Shown here piece after piece: positions 45,557 to 55,207 of a DNA stretch of 64,000 nucleotides. Below the pieces are notes generated by a model that saw only the letters and a program-made list of their open reading frames with translations, was not told where the DNA came from and ran no database searches. Location: the NCBI GenBank assembly GCA_029027825.1, contig CP093399.1, positions 4,216,001-4,280,000 on the forward strand. The letters are read 5' to 3'. The translations under genes were made by a program, and so were the position numbers. Position 1 is the first letter of the stretch. The number at the start of each line of letters is the position of its first letter. Origin of the DNA: Rs1 sp029027825. Lineage in GTDB: Bacteria; Pseudomonadota; Gammaproteobacteria; Pseudomonadales; Balneatricaceae.

Positions 45557-46417
45557 TTACAAATAATCCAGCACAATACCAATAAAGACCGCTAAGCCCG
45601 CGTAGTGATTATTTAAAAAAGCTTTAAAACAAGCGTCTCTGTGGCGATCTTTAGTTAAATATTGCTGGTAGGCAAAAAAAACACACATAGCGATTAGGCT
45701 CGCATAATAGTAGCTACCTAAATGGGCCATAAGACCGACCATAATCAGTAACAAAATAGTGCAGACTTGCAGTATAGCGTTGATTAGATTGTCATTTTTG
45801 CCGAATAGAATCGCCGTTGATTTCACCCCTATCTGCAAATCATCATCCCTATCAACCATGGCGTACATGGTATCGTAGGCGACGGTCCAAGCAATTTTTG
45901 CAAAATATAATAACCAAGCTAACAGTGGCAGCTGCTCGTTAGTGGCGGTAAAAGCCATGGGGATGCCGAAGCCGAAAGCGGCCCCCAGCACTAGCTGTGG
46001 TAAATGCGTGAACCTTTTCATAAAAGGGTAACAAAAAGCCAGTAATAGCGCGGCAAAAGAGAGGTAGACGGTCAGTGCGTTAGTCGTCAGTAACACCAGC
46101 ATAAAAGCCGCTAGCATCAACACTACAAACAGCGCGATTGCCTCTTTTGTGGAAATCAGGCCCATCGCTAACGGGCGCAGGGCGGTGCGTTTTACCTTAC
46201 CATCAATTTTTCGATCGGCCACATCATTGATCACGCATCCCGCGGAGCGTGTCAGGAATACCCCGAGGGTAAATACTAAAATAAGTAGCGGGTCAGGGTG
46301 TCCTGCGCTGGCTATCCACAGTGCCCAAAGAGTTGGCCACAACAGTAGATAACTACCGATAGGTTTGTTAAATCTAGTGAGGGCGGTGTAGATGTTTAAA
46401 CGTTCAATTAAGGTCAT
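45557..46417 (-). CDS. ubiA: 4-hydroxybenzoate octaprenyltransferase
   Basis: UbiA prenylates 4-hydroxybenzoate in ubiquinone synthesis. A 286-residue membrane protein with about eight or nine helices and both Asp-rich motifs: NDVADRKID and DRDDDLQIGVKS, which bind Mg-prenyl diphosphate. The N-terminus has TRFNKPIGSYLLLWPTLWAL. It follows ubiC with 7 bases between, an operon as in Pseudomonas. Confidence 0.96.
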   Translation of the reverse strand: MTLIERLNIYTALTRFNKPIGSYLLLWPTLWALWIASAGHPDPLLILVFTLGVFLTRSAGCVINDVADRKIDGKVKRTALRPLAMGLISTKEAIALFVVLMLAAFMLVLLTTNALTVYLSFAALLLAFCYPFMKRFTHLPQLVLGAAFGFGIPMAFTATNEQLPLLAWLLYFAKIAWTVAYDTMYAMVDRDDDLQIGVKSTAILFGKNDNLINAILQVCTILLLIMVGLMAHLGSYYYASLIAMCVFFAYQQYLTKDRHRDACFKAFLNNHYAGLAVFIGIVLDYL

Positions 46418-46424
46418 GCAAGCA

Positions 46425-46994
46425 TCACAAGTTAGTTTCAGGTAACAGCGGCGGCTGATAATCGATGTCAGCTAATATCGGCATAAAGACTTCACAAACT
46501 AACAGCGGTTTACCAGAGAGATAAAAAAGAGAGCGTCGCGCCCAAACTTGTTCTCCCGAATCTAGATACAGGCGACTAATTTGTAGTTTGCCGCGCCGCA
46601 TGCTCGGATCGCTAAAGAGTACTGTGCCTAGCGAGCGATTGCCGAGCATCGATAGCTGCTTTTCTTTGCCGGTTAAAGTGCTAGCGGGAATCACTGTTCT
46701 GGCAAATACATAGGTTTGATCATTACCTTTGAGTTTAACCTCGCGAACCAGAGCCACTTGACGATGCTTAATGCCCAGCATGTTAGCTTCAGATCGACAG
46801 GGGAATTGCCAGTCGGAGTGTTGTAGATCAACCTTGAATTGATCGCCACTCGCAGCGATCAGGTGTTTGGTTAGCGAGCCTCTGTCACACAACCAGCGCC
46901 GCCAAAGATGAGGGGCTTGTAAACAGTTGGGGCGTTTAAAGGTGATCCAACGAGTATCGAAATTAATCGCGGACAACGCAGCTTTGATAGACAA
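46425..46994 (-). CDS. ubiC: Chorismate lyase
   Basis: UbiC splits chorismate to 4-hydroxybenzoate and pyruvate, giving the substrate of the adjacent UbiA. It has 189 residues, slightly longer than the E. coli protein. Seen features are WLCDRGSLTKHL, then REVKLKG and the C-terminal ARRSLFYLSGKPLLVCEVFM with the conserved Glu. The TTG start is supported by AGGAG 6 bases upstream. Confidence 0.93.
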   Translation of the reverse strand: MSIKAALSAINFDTRWITFKRPNCLQAPHLWRRWLCDRGSLTKHLIAASGDQFKVDLQHSDWQFPCRSEANMLGIKHRQVALVREVKLKGNDQTYVFARTVIPASTLTGKEKQLSMLGNRSLGTVLFSDPSMRRGKLQISRLYLDSGEQVWARRSLFYLSGKPLLVCEVFMPILADIDYQPPLLPETNL

Positions 46995-47118
46995 GCCATA
47001 CTCCTGTGAATCATAAATTATGCAGTTATTTAGCGCCGGTACTTGCGTACATAGTAGCGATTATTCAGTGCTGAATACAGAACTGTTCAGTGAAATATCT
47101 TTTAAGTTGAATGTATTA

Positions 47119-47327
47119 CCTGAATCCGTGACTTCACTGCCCCACATAGCGCAAACTCTTGATTTTACAGCGGTTAGAAAAATACTCACTGAACCTATGG
47201 GCTTTATGCATGGATGCATTTATTTAGCGAATGCAGGACGCATAGGAGCTTGCAGTTAATATTTTTCAATTCCACTGTAAAACCAATATCTTACACTGTG
47301 TATTCACTTTGAAGTCACGGATTCAGT
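47119..47327. repeat. Family-2 inverted-repeat element, 209 bp
   Basis: The 16-bp ends CTGAATCCGTGACTTC (47120-47135) and GAAGTCACGGATTCAG (47311-47326) are perfectly complementary. The interior matches the copy at 5833-5993 (CTCTTGATTTTACAGCGG, CAATTCCACTGTAAAACC) but has an extra block of about 45 bases. No exact flanking duplication was found. Open frames inside it are not genes. Confidence 0.8.
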
Positions 47328-47336
47328 TATCGGCAT

Positions 47337-48485
47337 TCAGCTGGCTGATTTCTTTAATCTCTTTCGAATCATCCGCAGCACTGACTGAAACGGGAACAGT
47401 TGCTGTTTGTACATGCCTACGGGTACGTAATCTCCAACCACTCCATAAGCTTGAGGCCACTCACTTTGTCCCTTGACCGCCGTGCCGAACAGGTAGTCTA
47501 GAAAAGAGAAATGCGCGGCGTAGTTGCGATCGATAGCGACGTCATCTGAAGAGTGGTGCCAGTGGTGGAACTGCGGTGTGACAATGATGTATTTTAGCCA
47601 GCCAAATTTTAGCTGTACATTGGCGTGGTTAAAGACCGCCTGCAAGCCGACGATAATCACGTAAATATCGATAATTTGCTTGGAAAACCCTAGGAGAAAA
47701 ATCGGTGTTAGCACTAGGCAGCGAGTGGCGATTAGCTCCAAGATATGTTGTCTAGATCCCGCCAGCCAGTCCATTTGTTTAGCGCTGTGGTGCACAGAAT
47801 GAAAACGCCAGAAGACTGGTACTTCATGATAGAGCCGATGGGCGCTGTACTGCGCGAGATCAGCAGCCAATAAAATAGCAAATATCTGTAACAGAAAAGG
47901 CATTTGATTGATAAAAACTTGCACATTTTCAAAGACCGCCCAGGAAAATCCGCGATGAATAAACAGATTGGCGGCCAGTAAAATAAACCCCACCAATAGA
48001 TGGTTGACGAAGAAGTGATTCAAGTCTCCCTGCCATTCTGGGCGCAAAATAGCTTGAGTTTTACGGTGGGGGATCAGCTTCTCGATAAAGATAAATATCA
48101 AGGTGGATCCGAGCAGGTCCAAGATGAACCAGTCCATCCCCAGATAAAAAGTACTGTGTTGATAATCTACAACTTCGACGCGGTGACCGCCTAAAGCAAT
48201 TGAAATAATCACAAAAAACCAGGCGAACACTCCCAGCCGCTTGTTCTTATTACGCACAAAATTCAATAGCCCTAAACTCCCGGCTAGCACTAACGATCCG
48301 AATAACAGCTGCCGTAAAAAACCGACGTTGTAGTTAGCGCTGAGTTCCGGGGTAGTCAAATACTGTGGAAAGTGGAAGGAGAGCACACCTAGAAAGCATA
48401 AAACTGATAGTAAGCAAGCGATGTAGCCGCTGATCGCTCCCTCACCAAAACGAAAGTTGTCTACCCTGAATATTTGTTTTAACAT
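47337..48485 (-). CDS. Sterol desaturase / fatty acid hydroxylase family protein
   Basis: A 382-residue integral membrane protein of the PF04116 superfamily, di-iron oxygenases acting on lipids. The His motifs are YSAHRLYHE, RFHSVHHSA and FHHWHHSS, which ligate the metal. About five or six hydrophobic helices precede them. Substrate unknown. It is flanked on both sides by repeat elements of two families, and no partner genes are seen. Confidence 0.9.
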   Translation of the reverse strand: MLKQIFRVDNFRFGEGAISGYIACLLSVLCFLGVLSFHFPQYLTTPELSANYNVGFLRQLLFGSLVLAGSLGLLNFVRNKNKRLGVFAWFFVIISIALGGHRVEVVDYQHSTFYLGMDWFILDLLGSTLIFIFIEKLIPHRKTQAILRPEWQGDLNHFFVNHLLVGFILLAANLFIHRGFSWAVFENVQVFINQMPFLLQIFAILLAADLAQYSAHRLYHEVPVFWRFHSVHHSAKQMDWLAGSRQHILELIATRCLVLTPIFLLGFSKQIIDIYVIIVGLQAVFNHANVQLKFGWLKYIIVTPQFHHWHHSSDDVAIDRNYAAHFSFLDYLFGTAVKGQSEWPQAYGVVGDYVPVGMYKQQLFPFQSVLRMIRKRLKKSAS

Positions 48486-48501
48486 CGAATTATCCCTTAA
48501 C

Positions 48502-48640
48502 GAGACCTCTGCATAACTACTGCGTTCGGTAATACGGCGTTAAAAACCGGCTCAATATGCTCATTTACACCTGTAAACTCCGCTATCTCGCCGGTTTTTT
48601 CCTTGTCTTACCTTCACTCGCAACGTTATGCAGAGGCCTC
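48502..48640. repeat. Family-1 inverted-repeat element, 139 bp
   Basis: Ends GAGACCTCTGCATAAC and GTTATGCAGAGGCCTC. Internal AAAAACCGGC and GCCGGTTTTTT form a second inverted repeat. It matches the copy at 5594-5773 along its length but is shorter. Flanks TTAAC and TAAAC are only near-duplicates. It ends the 390-base gap upstream of the DUF1415 gene; no gene lies there. Confidence 0.8.
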
Positions 48641-48875
48641 TAAACCTTACAACACAATAATAAACGGATCTTACTGGAATTTGTACTTAGTGTGAACTTC
48701 TCTGGGCAGCTAAATCATTTCTAAAGCTCTTTTTAGTTCGCTAAAACCGGTACTTTATTTACAATGTCAGGACATTGCTTACGATCAATGCTAGCACTTT
48801 TATTTTGTGTTCTAATTCAAATTCAAACTCAAATTCACTTTTTAAAGATTGGGATAAACCGGTCGAGCGGTATAC

Positions 48876-49433
48876 ATGCAAACAAGCTCAGAACAACAGC
48901 TGCTGATCAGTCAGCAATGGGTTACCAAAATAGTCGTCGGGCTCAACCTTTGCCCTTTTGCCAAACCGGTACTTAAAGCTGACAGCTTAAGGTATGCGAT
49001 TACTCTAGATACAGAGTACACGGCGCTCAGTGAGTTTTTTTTAAGTGAGCTGGAGAAGATACAGCTCTCTGACGAGGGGCAGATAGCGACCACCTTAATT
49101 ATAGTGCCAAATGCGCTGGCAGACTTTTATGACTATTTGGAATTTTTGGCCCACTGCGAGCAGCTAATCAATAAAGCTAGCTTAGAGGGAGAGTTCCAGC
49201 TCGCCAGTTTTCATCCTCAGTATGTCTTTGCTGGCGAGAGCAGCGAGGCGATAGCGAATTACACCAATAGGTCTCCGTACCCGATGCTGCATATTATTAG
49301 AGAAGCTCAAATGAGCCGAGTGTTGGAAAATCATCCGGATCCTGACAGTATTCCCAATCGCAATATCCAGCTGTTGCAAAAATTAGGTAAAGCAGAATTG
49401 ATTAAAAAATTCCCACCTTTATCTGACTATTGA
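48876..49433 (+). CDS. DUF1415 family protein
   Basis: A 185-residue soluble protein of the DUF1415 family, common in gammaproteobacteria and without known function. Signatures are WVTKIVVGLNLCPFAKPVL at the N-terminus, SFHPQYVFAGE and NRSPYPMLHIIREAQ. The C-terminus has NHPDPDSIPNRNIQLLQ. No obvious operon partner; a repeat element lies upstream. Confidence 0.9.
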   Translation: MQTSSEQQLLISQQWVTKIVVGLNLCPFAKPVLKADSLRYAITLDTEYTALSEFFLSELEKIQLSDEGQIATTLIIVPNALADFYDYLEFLAHCEQLINKASLEGEFQLASFHPQYVFAGESSEAIANYTNRSPYPMLHIIREAQMSRVLENHPDPDSIPNRNIQLLQKLGKAELIKKFPPLSDY

Positions 49434-49564
49434 TTTCAATCAAGTCTACTGATATTAACACTATGAAATCTAGGTGAATAGTTATTAAATATTGACGTGT
49501 GTTCTCTGCTTCATCGGTGCTAGTTATAGTTTCGTTGCATAGATCAGTGACTATTTAGCGATGA

Positions 49565-49930
49565 TTGCCGGTGTCAGTTTTGATTTTAAAGTACCAATCT
49601 AATATTTATTTAAAAGGAATAGCGCTCTTTAGTTGGTGGATTTTATTTAGTCTGCCACTGCTGAATAACCTCGTTCCTGTAGACAGTAATTGGATGTTAC
49701 TGTGCACCCAGAAAGGCGTCCAATTAGTCAATGTGGCGCAATCGAGTGAGAGCCACTCCACGCATGAAGTTAATAACTGTCCCTGTCTTAGCGAAGTATC
49801 TACGTCAAAAGATGCTCGCTATCATGTAACGAGTCAGCAGCAGGTCTTTTTAGCAGCGCCAATCTATGTTTTCTACCCATCCAATCCCAGTCACTTACAG
49901 AAAATCCCTCGAGCTCCGCCGATAAGTTAG
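49565..49930 (+). CDS. DUF2946-like small secreted protein
   Basis: A 121-residue protein with a TTG start, an N-terminal hydrophobic segment (GIALFSWWILFSLPLLNNL), CTQKGVQLV, a C-P-C pair (NNCPCLS) and a C-terminal RAPPIS, the layout of DUF2946 proteins. These often accompany PepSY or copper-related genes, and here a PepSY membrane protein follows at 50228. Start not certain; GTG at 49571 is an alternative. Confidence 0.6.
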   Translation: MPVSVLILKYQSNIYLKGIALFSWWILFSLPLLNNLVPVDSNWMLLCTQKGVQLVNVAQSSESHSTHEVNNCPCLSEVSTSKDARYHVTSQQQVFLAAPIYVFYPSNPSHLQKIPRAPPIS

Positions 49931-50147
49931 TTTTTTTGGCAATCAATTAAGCAAAACTAAATAATTGTTTAGGCGGGCTGTGTTCAGCAGTTGCGCGTTC
50001 ACTAAACATTTGTGTGTTTGTCTTCTACTTGAAGTTGTGATTTCAGAGTGGGCGCAGAACGTAAAATATTGATTTTATGGCGGAATATTAACAGCATTAG
50101 CTACATGTTTAAGTTCAGTAGTTATGTTTCAAGCCGTTGTAGGATCG

Positions 50148-50178
50148 CTAAGCGCCGCATGGAAGTCACTGATTCAGG
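50148..50178 (-). repeat. Family-2 element, one-ended relic
   Basis: GCGCCGCATGGAAGTCACTG then ATTCAGG is the reverse complement, nearly exactly, of the first 27 bases of the copy at 61518-61563. Only one end remains. It lies in the 297-base gap before the PepSY gene. Confidence 0.6.
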
Positions 50179-50227
50179 TTCTAGCTTTCGCAGTTGAAAC
50201 TAGACTATCAATAAATATGGTTTTTTT

Positions 50228-51634
50228 ATGCAACAAAAAGTAACCCAATCACCGAATAACTCTCAGCAACCGGCCATCTACCAAACAGTATGGCGCTGGC
50301 ACTTTTATGCTGGGATCTTCGTCATCCCTTTTTTGATCATCTTAAGTCTCACCGGAATGGTGATGTTATATGATCAACAAATTCAAAATTTTCGCTTCGA
50401 CGGTAAGCTAACCATAGAAGTATTACCACAGCAGCAGCGGCTTTCAGCGGTTGAGCAACTGGATTTTATCTCGAAAAGCTATCCCGATGGAAAAGTAGTT
50501 AAGTATTTACCCGCCCGTCAGCTAGATCAAGCCAACTTCTTTTCGATGGTGCTCAAGGATAAAACCTTGCAGGTCGCTTTGAATCCCTACAGTGGGGAAG
50601 TGTTGCAAGTAATAGATCGCGACGACAGTTGGTATGCACTTGCCAATGATATCCATGGCTCTCTGTTATTGGGCGATTGGGGTGATAGGGTGATAGAAAC
50701 AGCTACTGGCTTCATCATATTGCTAATTGCTAGTGGTTTGTTTCTGTGGCTGTCGGCACGAAGAAGTAAAACGATCGTATTTATTCCGACAATTCGGAAA
50801 GGCAAAAGAGTTTTCTTTAATCAACTGCACAGTTCAATCGGCATCTATACCTTGTTGTTTTTGATATTGTTTGTGATTAGTGGTTTGAGTTGGAGCGGTG
50901 TTTGGGGGGCGAAACTGGTGCAGGCTTGGAATAGTTTTCCCGCCGAAACATGGGGTGACATTCCCGTGTCTGACGACCCTCATGCCAGTTTAAATCAAGG
51001 TGTGATGGAAGAGGTTCCCTGGAGCTTAGAGCAAACTAAGCTGCCGTTATCGCAGGCCACTGCTGGCCACAACAATGCGGCGCAGGTCGATTTAAATACG
51101 ATCGTGGAGATCGCTAAAACCTTAACTATGCAACAGTATCAAATTAACCTGCCTTCAGGTCCGAAAGCGGTTTATACGCTCTCAGCAGATACTATGAGCG
51201 GGGATGTCTCCGATCCACGTTTAGATCGTACTGTGCATATTGATCAGTATTCTGGGGCAGTATTAGTCGATACTGGCTGGTCAGAATACTCTTTAATGGC
51301 CAAGTTTATGGCGGCCGGAATTGGTTTGCATCAAGGGGACTTAGGTTGGGTTAACTTATTGGTCAATACTTTATTATGTCTACTGTATATATTGATTTGC
51401 TTAACCGGGATCTATATGTGGTGGCAGCGAAAGCCAATAAAATCCCAGCAGAGCTCGGGAGTGTCATTGAATGCGCCCAAGGCGATTAGCCATTCGAAAA
51501 GGTGGTATCAAGGAATGGTTGCGGTAGTGTTAATTGGTGCTTTGTTGCCGTTAACGGGATTCGCTATCGTCATCGTTTTACTGTTAGATTTTATATTTCA
51601 TCTATCTAAAAGCTGTTATGCGCGCTACCGATAA
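50228..51634 (+). CDS. PepSY-associated transmembrane protein
   Basis: A 468-residue inner-membrane protein of the PepSY_TM (PF03929) type. The first helix follows VWRWHFYAGIFVIPFLIILS; further helices are near residues 160, 205, 375 and 435, and the conserved DIHGSLLLGDWGDRVIETA precedes the second. Unlike the gene at 22563 it has no flavodoxin or reductase domain. Such proteins are linked to metal and siderophore handling. It follows a DUF2946-like gene, the usual partner. Confidence 0.88.
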   Translation: MQQKVTQSPNNSQQPAIYQTVWRWHFYAGIFVIPFLIILSLTGMVMLYDQQIQNFRFDGKLTIEVLPQQQRLSAVEQLDFISKSYPDGKVVKYLPARQLDQANFFSMVLKDKTLQVALNPYSGEVLQVIDRDDSWYALANDIHGSLLLGDWGDRVIETATGFIILLIASGLFLWLSARRSKTIVFIPTIRKGKRVFFNQLHSSIGIYTLLFLILFVISGLSWSGVWGAKLVQAWNSFPAETWGDIPVSDDPHASLNQGVMEEVPWSLEQTKLPLSQATAGHNNAAQVDLNTIVEIAKTLTMQQYQINLPSGPKAVYTLSADTMSGDVSDPRLDRTVHIDQYSGAVLVDTGWSEYSLMAKFMAAGIGLHQGDLGWVNLLVNTLLCLLYILICLTGIYMWWQRKPIKSQQSSGVSLNAPKAISHSKRWYQGMVAVVLIGALLPLTGFAIVIVLLLDFIFHLSKSCYARYR

Positions 51635-51699
51635 TCAGTAGCTGAGGCTATCTAGCACCAGAACCAAGGTGCTAGATAGCGGATAATAGCGCCAATGCG

Positions 51700-53220
51700 C
51701 TAGTATTCCCCATCGACGGTGACTGCATTTCTAGTGGTGTTTTTTCCATGATAGAGTGCTTTATCAGCCGCTTGGATTAACAGCATCGGAGAGTTAGTGT
51801 CATTTGGGGTAAAGCTGGCGATACCTTGACTGACCGTAATCACATCACTGACGCTAGATTTGTCGTGAGGTATTTTCAGATCCATGATCGCCTGTCTTAA
51901 CAACTCAGCGACTTTTCGAGCACCTGCGGCATCTGTTTCAGGCATCAAAATCACAAATTCCTCGCCACCGTAACGACAGGCTGCGTCATAGGGGCGGCTC
52001 AGGGAGTCTTGTAACACTTTGGATATTGAGCGCAGGGCCGAGTCCCCCGCTAAATGGCCATATCTGTCATTGAAAGGTTTGAAAAAATCGACATCTAACA
52101 TGATCAACGCTAAATTTGAGCTAGTGCGTGAGCTGCGGCGCCACTCTTGTTCAAGCAGCTTTTCAAACTCGCGACGATTGTTGATGCCGGTTAAGCCATC
52201 AATGCGTGCCGAGCGCTCTAAGAAATCGCGGGATTTTTTAAGGTCGAGCATCATGCCGATCCGTGCTTTTAATATTCCGGAAGAGCGACCTTTAGTAATG
52301 TAGTCTGCGGCACCTGATGAATATGCCGACAGCTCGAGTAAATCATTATCTTCTGCACCAATAATCGCGATTGGTGTGTAGCTGATTTTCATCCGTTCAA
52401 TAAAACTTTGATAGCCACGTAGCAGCTCATCCCAGTGCTCTTCTGCGTGCAGTAGGATCAAGTCGGGGGCATGCTCTTCAGAATTGAATAGCTGTTTTAG
52501 CTCTTCCATGGAAGCGGGCAATAATAAATTGTACTCGCCTCTGATCGCCTCGATAGGGGACCACATTGAGGTGATATCATTAGTGCATAAAATTGCGATT
52601 GAATGCAGGCTAGATGAGCGTTGCAGTTTAGTAGAATTGTTTTGTAATTTTTGTTCTTCTCCCGCAAAAAATGCACCAATTTCTTCGACACTAGGTAGGC
52701 CTAATAACTTGCGATTATCTGGGGCAATAATGGCGGGAATTCGCGACCCTACTTTGCTTTTATCCCACTGGTCTTGCCAGTCATCGAGTTGTTCTTCACA
52801 GCCTTCATCCACTTCTAATTCAAGGGGTAATTCGGCTTCTTCAATGCATTTGAAAATAGTACTTGGACAGGAGATGTCTTTGCCGTCCACCCATAGCGCA
52901 GTGTAAAAAAGGCTGAGTAATTTACTGGCTTTATTTTCATCGACCATCTTCGCGGCAATGATACACAAAATAGCAAAGCGGCTATCCGGGCGTTCTGGGG
53001 GCAGCGCCAGTGGAACTTCTTCTGCGAGTGAGCGAACCGCGAAAACATCATTGGCGAGTTCCGTCAATATCTCCGGACGATTACCATATAAACCTAAATC
53101 TGGGGCGTGCTCAACAAAGCGATATTCTACTTGATCTAAGACTTTCATATGCTTTAATTTTGCATGGAGGGCATAGCTGTACGGGCAATTTAAATCTCCA
53201 TAAACGACATTCTTTTCCAT
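51700..53220 (-). CDS. DsbA-like / degenerate receiver / GGDEF diguanylate cyclase
   Basis: A 506-residue cytoplasmic protein without a signal peptide. Residues 1-190 look like a DsbA/thioredoxin-fold domain (VVYGDLNCPYSYALHAKL; only one Cys in CPYS, so not a dithiol oxidoreductase). Residues about 205-325 resemble a receiver domain whose acceptor position reads LILLHAE (His258 where Asp is expected), so likely unphosphorylatable. Residues 338-506 are a GGDEF domain with GGEEF at 418-422 and a properly spaced inhibitory RPYD at 409-412, indicating an active, feedback-inhibited c-di-GMP synthase. The order of domains is unusual. Confidence 0.85.
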   Translation of the reverse strand: MEKNVVYGDLNCPYSYALHAKLKHMKVLDQVEYRFVEHAPDLGLYGNRPEILTELANDVFAVRSLAEEVPLALPPERPDSRFAILCIIAAKMVDENKASKLLSLFYTALWVDGKDISCPSTIFKCIEEAELPLELEVDEGCEEQLDDWQDQWDKSKVGSRIPAIIAPDNRKLLGLPSVEEIGAFFAGEEQKLQNNSTKLQRSSSLHSIAILCTNDITSMWSPIEAIRGEYNLLLPASMEELKQLFNSEEHAPDLILLHAEEHWDELLRGYQSFIERMKISYTPIAIIGAEDNDLLELSAYSSGAADYITKGRSSGILKARIGMMLDLKKSRDFLERSARIDGLTGINNRREFEKLLEQEWRRSSRTSSNLALIMLDVDFFKPFNDRYGHLAGDSALRSISKVLQDSLSRPYDAACRYGGEEFVILMPETDAAGARKVAELLRQAIMDLKIPHDKSSVSDVITVSQGIASFTPNDTNSPMLLIQAADKALYHGKNTTRNAVTVDGEY

Positions 53221-53573
53221 AAAACTAACTCCCTTACCAGATTCTTTATACAGCTGATGGTGAACGTTTAATTTAGGTTCAGCAACCGTGTGATCTAATA
53301 CTATAATAAATTTAATATTTATATAACGGCAAATGTTGTTGAAGCTTGTGTAATTATATGAGAATTAGGCAAATAAGAGCATAAAAGTACTAGGGAATTG
53401 ATCGAGGATAGTAATTGTCGCGAGTAGTTGGGTGCATACTGAATAGTTATAGTGAAAAAATAGCGGGCTATTTAACTAAATTGAGCATCATCATGACCGA
53501 ACAGACTTGGTCGTAGTCGATAAGTCTGTTCTCGGTCAGGTTCTAGATTTAGTTCTAGTTTTAGTTTTAGCTC
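53221..53573. other. Intergenic region with a long hairpin after phoU
   Basis: GACCGAACAGACTT at 53495-53508 pairs with AAGTCTGTTCTCGGTC at 53522-53537 (2-base bulge), 40 bases after the phoU stop on the minus strand. It could end the pst-phoU transcript but lacks a T run. A TTCTAG/TTTTAG short repeat follows it. No gene is seen. Confidence 0.5.
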
Positions 53574-54314
53574 CTAAATAGATTCCTCTACAGTAGACTT
53601 CATGTCTTTGATACTTTGATGACGGACGTTTTTACCACTGACTAAATAGATAATATGCTCGGCCATATTTCGGGAGTGATCACCAATTCTCTCCAGCGAG
53701 CGCAGCACCCAAATGACGTTTAAGCAACTTGAGATGGTACGTGGGTCCTCCATCATTAAACTGACTAGAGTGCGCATCGCTGAGCGGTATTCCTGATCGA
53801 CAGCTCGATCACTTTTTGCGACTTTGTAAGCTTGTTCTATATCTCCCCTGGCGAATGCGGTCAGTACGTCTTTGACCATATTGCGCACTAGATTAGCGAT
53901 GTGGCGCACTTCCTGAAAACCGTGTGAACCGCCATTGATGTTAAGCTCTATGGTCTGCTTGCAAATCCGCACTGCTTCATCGCCCATTCGCTCTAAATCT
54001 ACCACCGCTTTGGAGATGGATATAATCAGGCGTAGATCTGAAGCGGCAGGTTGTCTTCTGGCTATAATACTGGTGCAGCGCTCATCGATGAGCAGTTCCA
54101 TGGCGTTGGTTTGAATATCAATCGCCAGCGCCTGCTCAGCCATTGCTAAATCGCCCGCTAGCAGGGCGTCTACCGATTGGTGAACTTGACGTTCGACAAT
54201 GCCGCCCATAGCCAATAGCTCAGTGCGTATTTGCTCTAATTCATCATTAAACTGTTTGGATATATGGGTTGAATAACCTGCAGTTTTGGAAACCTTATAT
54301 TCATCAGTGGTCAT
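53574..54314 (-). CDS. phoU: Phosphate signalling regulator PhoU
   Basis: A 246-residue PhoU, the negative regulator linking the Pst transporter to PhoR. Two PhoU helix-bundle repeats are visible, with the metal-binding motifs ISKAVVDLERMGDEA and RSLERIGDHSRNMAEHI. AAGGAG precedes the ATG. It is the last gene of the pst operon, 36 bases after pstB. Confidence 0.97.
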   Translation of the reverse strand: MTTDEYKVSKTAGYSTHISKQFNDELEQIRTELLAMGGIVERQVHQSVDALLAGDLAMAEQALAIDIQTNAMELLIDERCTSIIARRQPAASDLRLIISISKAVVDLERMGDEAVRICKQTIELNINGGSHGFQEVRHIANLVRNMVKDVLTAFARGDIEQAYKVAKSDRAVDQEYRSAMRTLVSLMMEDPRTISSCLNVIWVLRSLERIGDHSRNMAEHIIYLVSGKNVRHQSIKDMKSTVEESI

Positions 54315-54350
54315 TTGTGCTGCTCCTTAAAATATTTAAACGGCTTAAAG

Positions 54351-55181
54351 TTAGCCAAACCTACCGGTAATATAGTCTTCAGTTTGTTTCTTATCGGGGT
54401 TAGTGAACAGTGTATCGGTCACACCAAATTCAATAAGATCACCCATATACATGAAAGCTGTATAATCGGAGACCCGCGCAGCTTGCTGCATATTATGAGT
54501 CACGATGATGATGGTGAAGTCTTTCTTTAGCTGGTGAATTAACTCTTCAATTTTCAAGGTTGAAATCGGATCAAGGGCTGAAGCGGGCTCATCCAATAAC
54601 AGCACATCTGGCTTGACTGCAATAGTACGCGCGATCACTAAGCGCTGTTGCTGTCCTCCCGATAATCCCAGCGCGCTATCGTGAAGTCGATCTTTCACTT
54701 CATCCCATAATGCAGCAGATTTCAGCGCCCATTCGACAGACTCATCAATGACTCGCTTTTTCTTCACCCCTTGAATACGCAGCCCATAGGCAACGTTCTC
54801 ATAGACAGTTTTCGGAAAGGGGTTGGGTTTTTGAAAAACCATCCCGACTCGGCGACGCAGCTCCGCAACCTCAATATCTTTAGCGTAGATGTTGCGATTA
54901 TCTAAAATTATTTCACCGCTAATACTGCAGTTATCTACTAAGTCATTCATGCGATTAAAACAGCGCAACAAGGTGGATTTTCCGCATCCTGATGGACCTA
55001 TAAAAGCAGTGACACGGTGTTTTGGAATGTCCATGGTAATGCCGTGTAATGCTTCTTTATCGCCGTAAAATACTTTTAAATCACGGGTGTGTAACTTGAT
55101 TTCTTGGTCGGCGAATTTTAAACTTTTTTGACCTTTGATGATGGAGCTTAAATCAATACTTGCAGTGGTAACCTTTGACAT
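54351..55181 (-). CDS. pstB: Phosphate ABC transporter ATPase PstB
   Basis: The ATPase of the high-affinity phosphate importer, 276 residues. Walker A is IGPSGCGKSTLL, the signature is LSGGQQQRL, Walker B is VLLLDEPASALDP, and the switch His is in IIVTHNM. TAGGA is 7 bases upstream of the ATG. It is followed by phoU and preceded by pstA in one transcription unit. Confidence 0.98.
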   Translation of the reverse strand: MSKVTTASIDLSSIIKGQKSLKFADQEIKLHTRDLKVFYGDKEALHGITMDIPKHRVTAFIGPSGCGKSTLLRCFNRMNDLVDNCSISGEIILDNRNIYAKDIEVAELRRRVGMVFQKPNPFPKTVYENVAYGLRIQGVKKKRVIDESVEWALKSAALWDEVKDRLHDSALGLSGGQQQRLVIARTIAVKPDVLLLDEPASALDPISTLKIEELIHQLKKDFTIIIVTHNMQQAARVSDYTAFMYMGDLIEFGVTDTLFTNPDKKQTEDYITGRFG

Positions 55182-55207
55182 GGTTTTATCCTAAATAAGT
55201 TGAAAAA

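Noticed and set aside
47020..47259. 79-residue frame upstream of ubiC
   Set aside because: Mostly inside the family-2 repeat element, and the interior is shared with a non-coding copy elsewhere.
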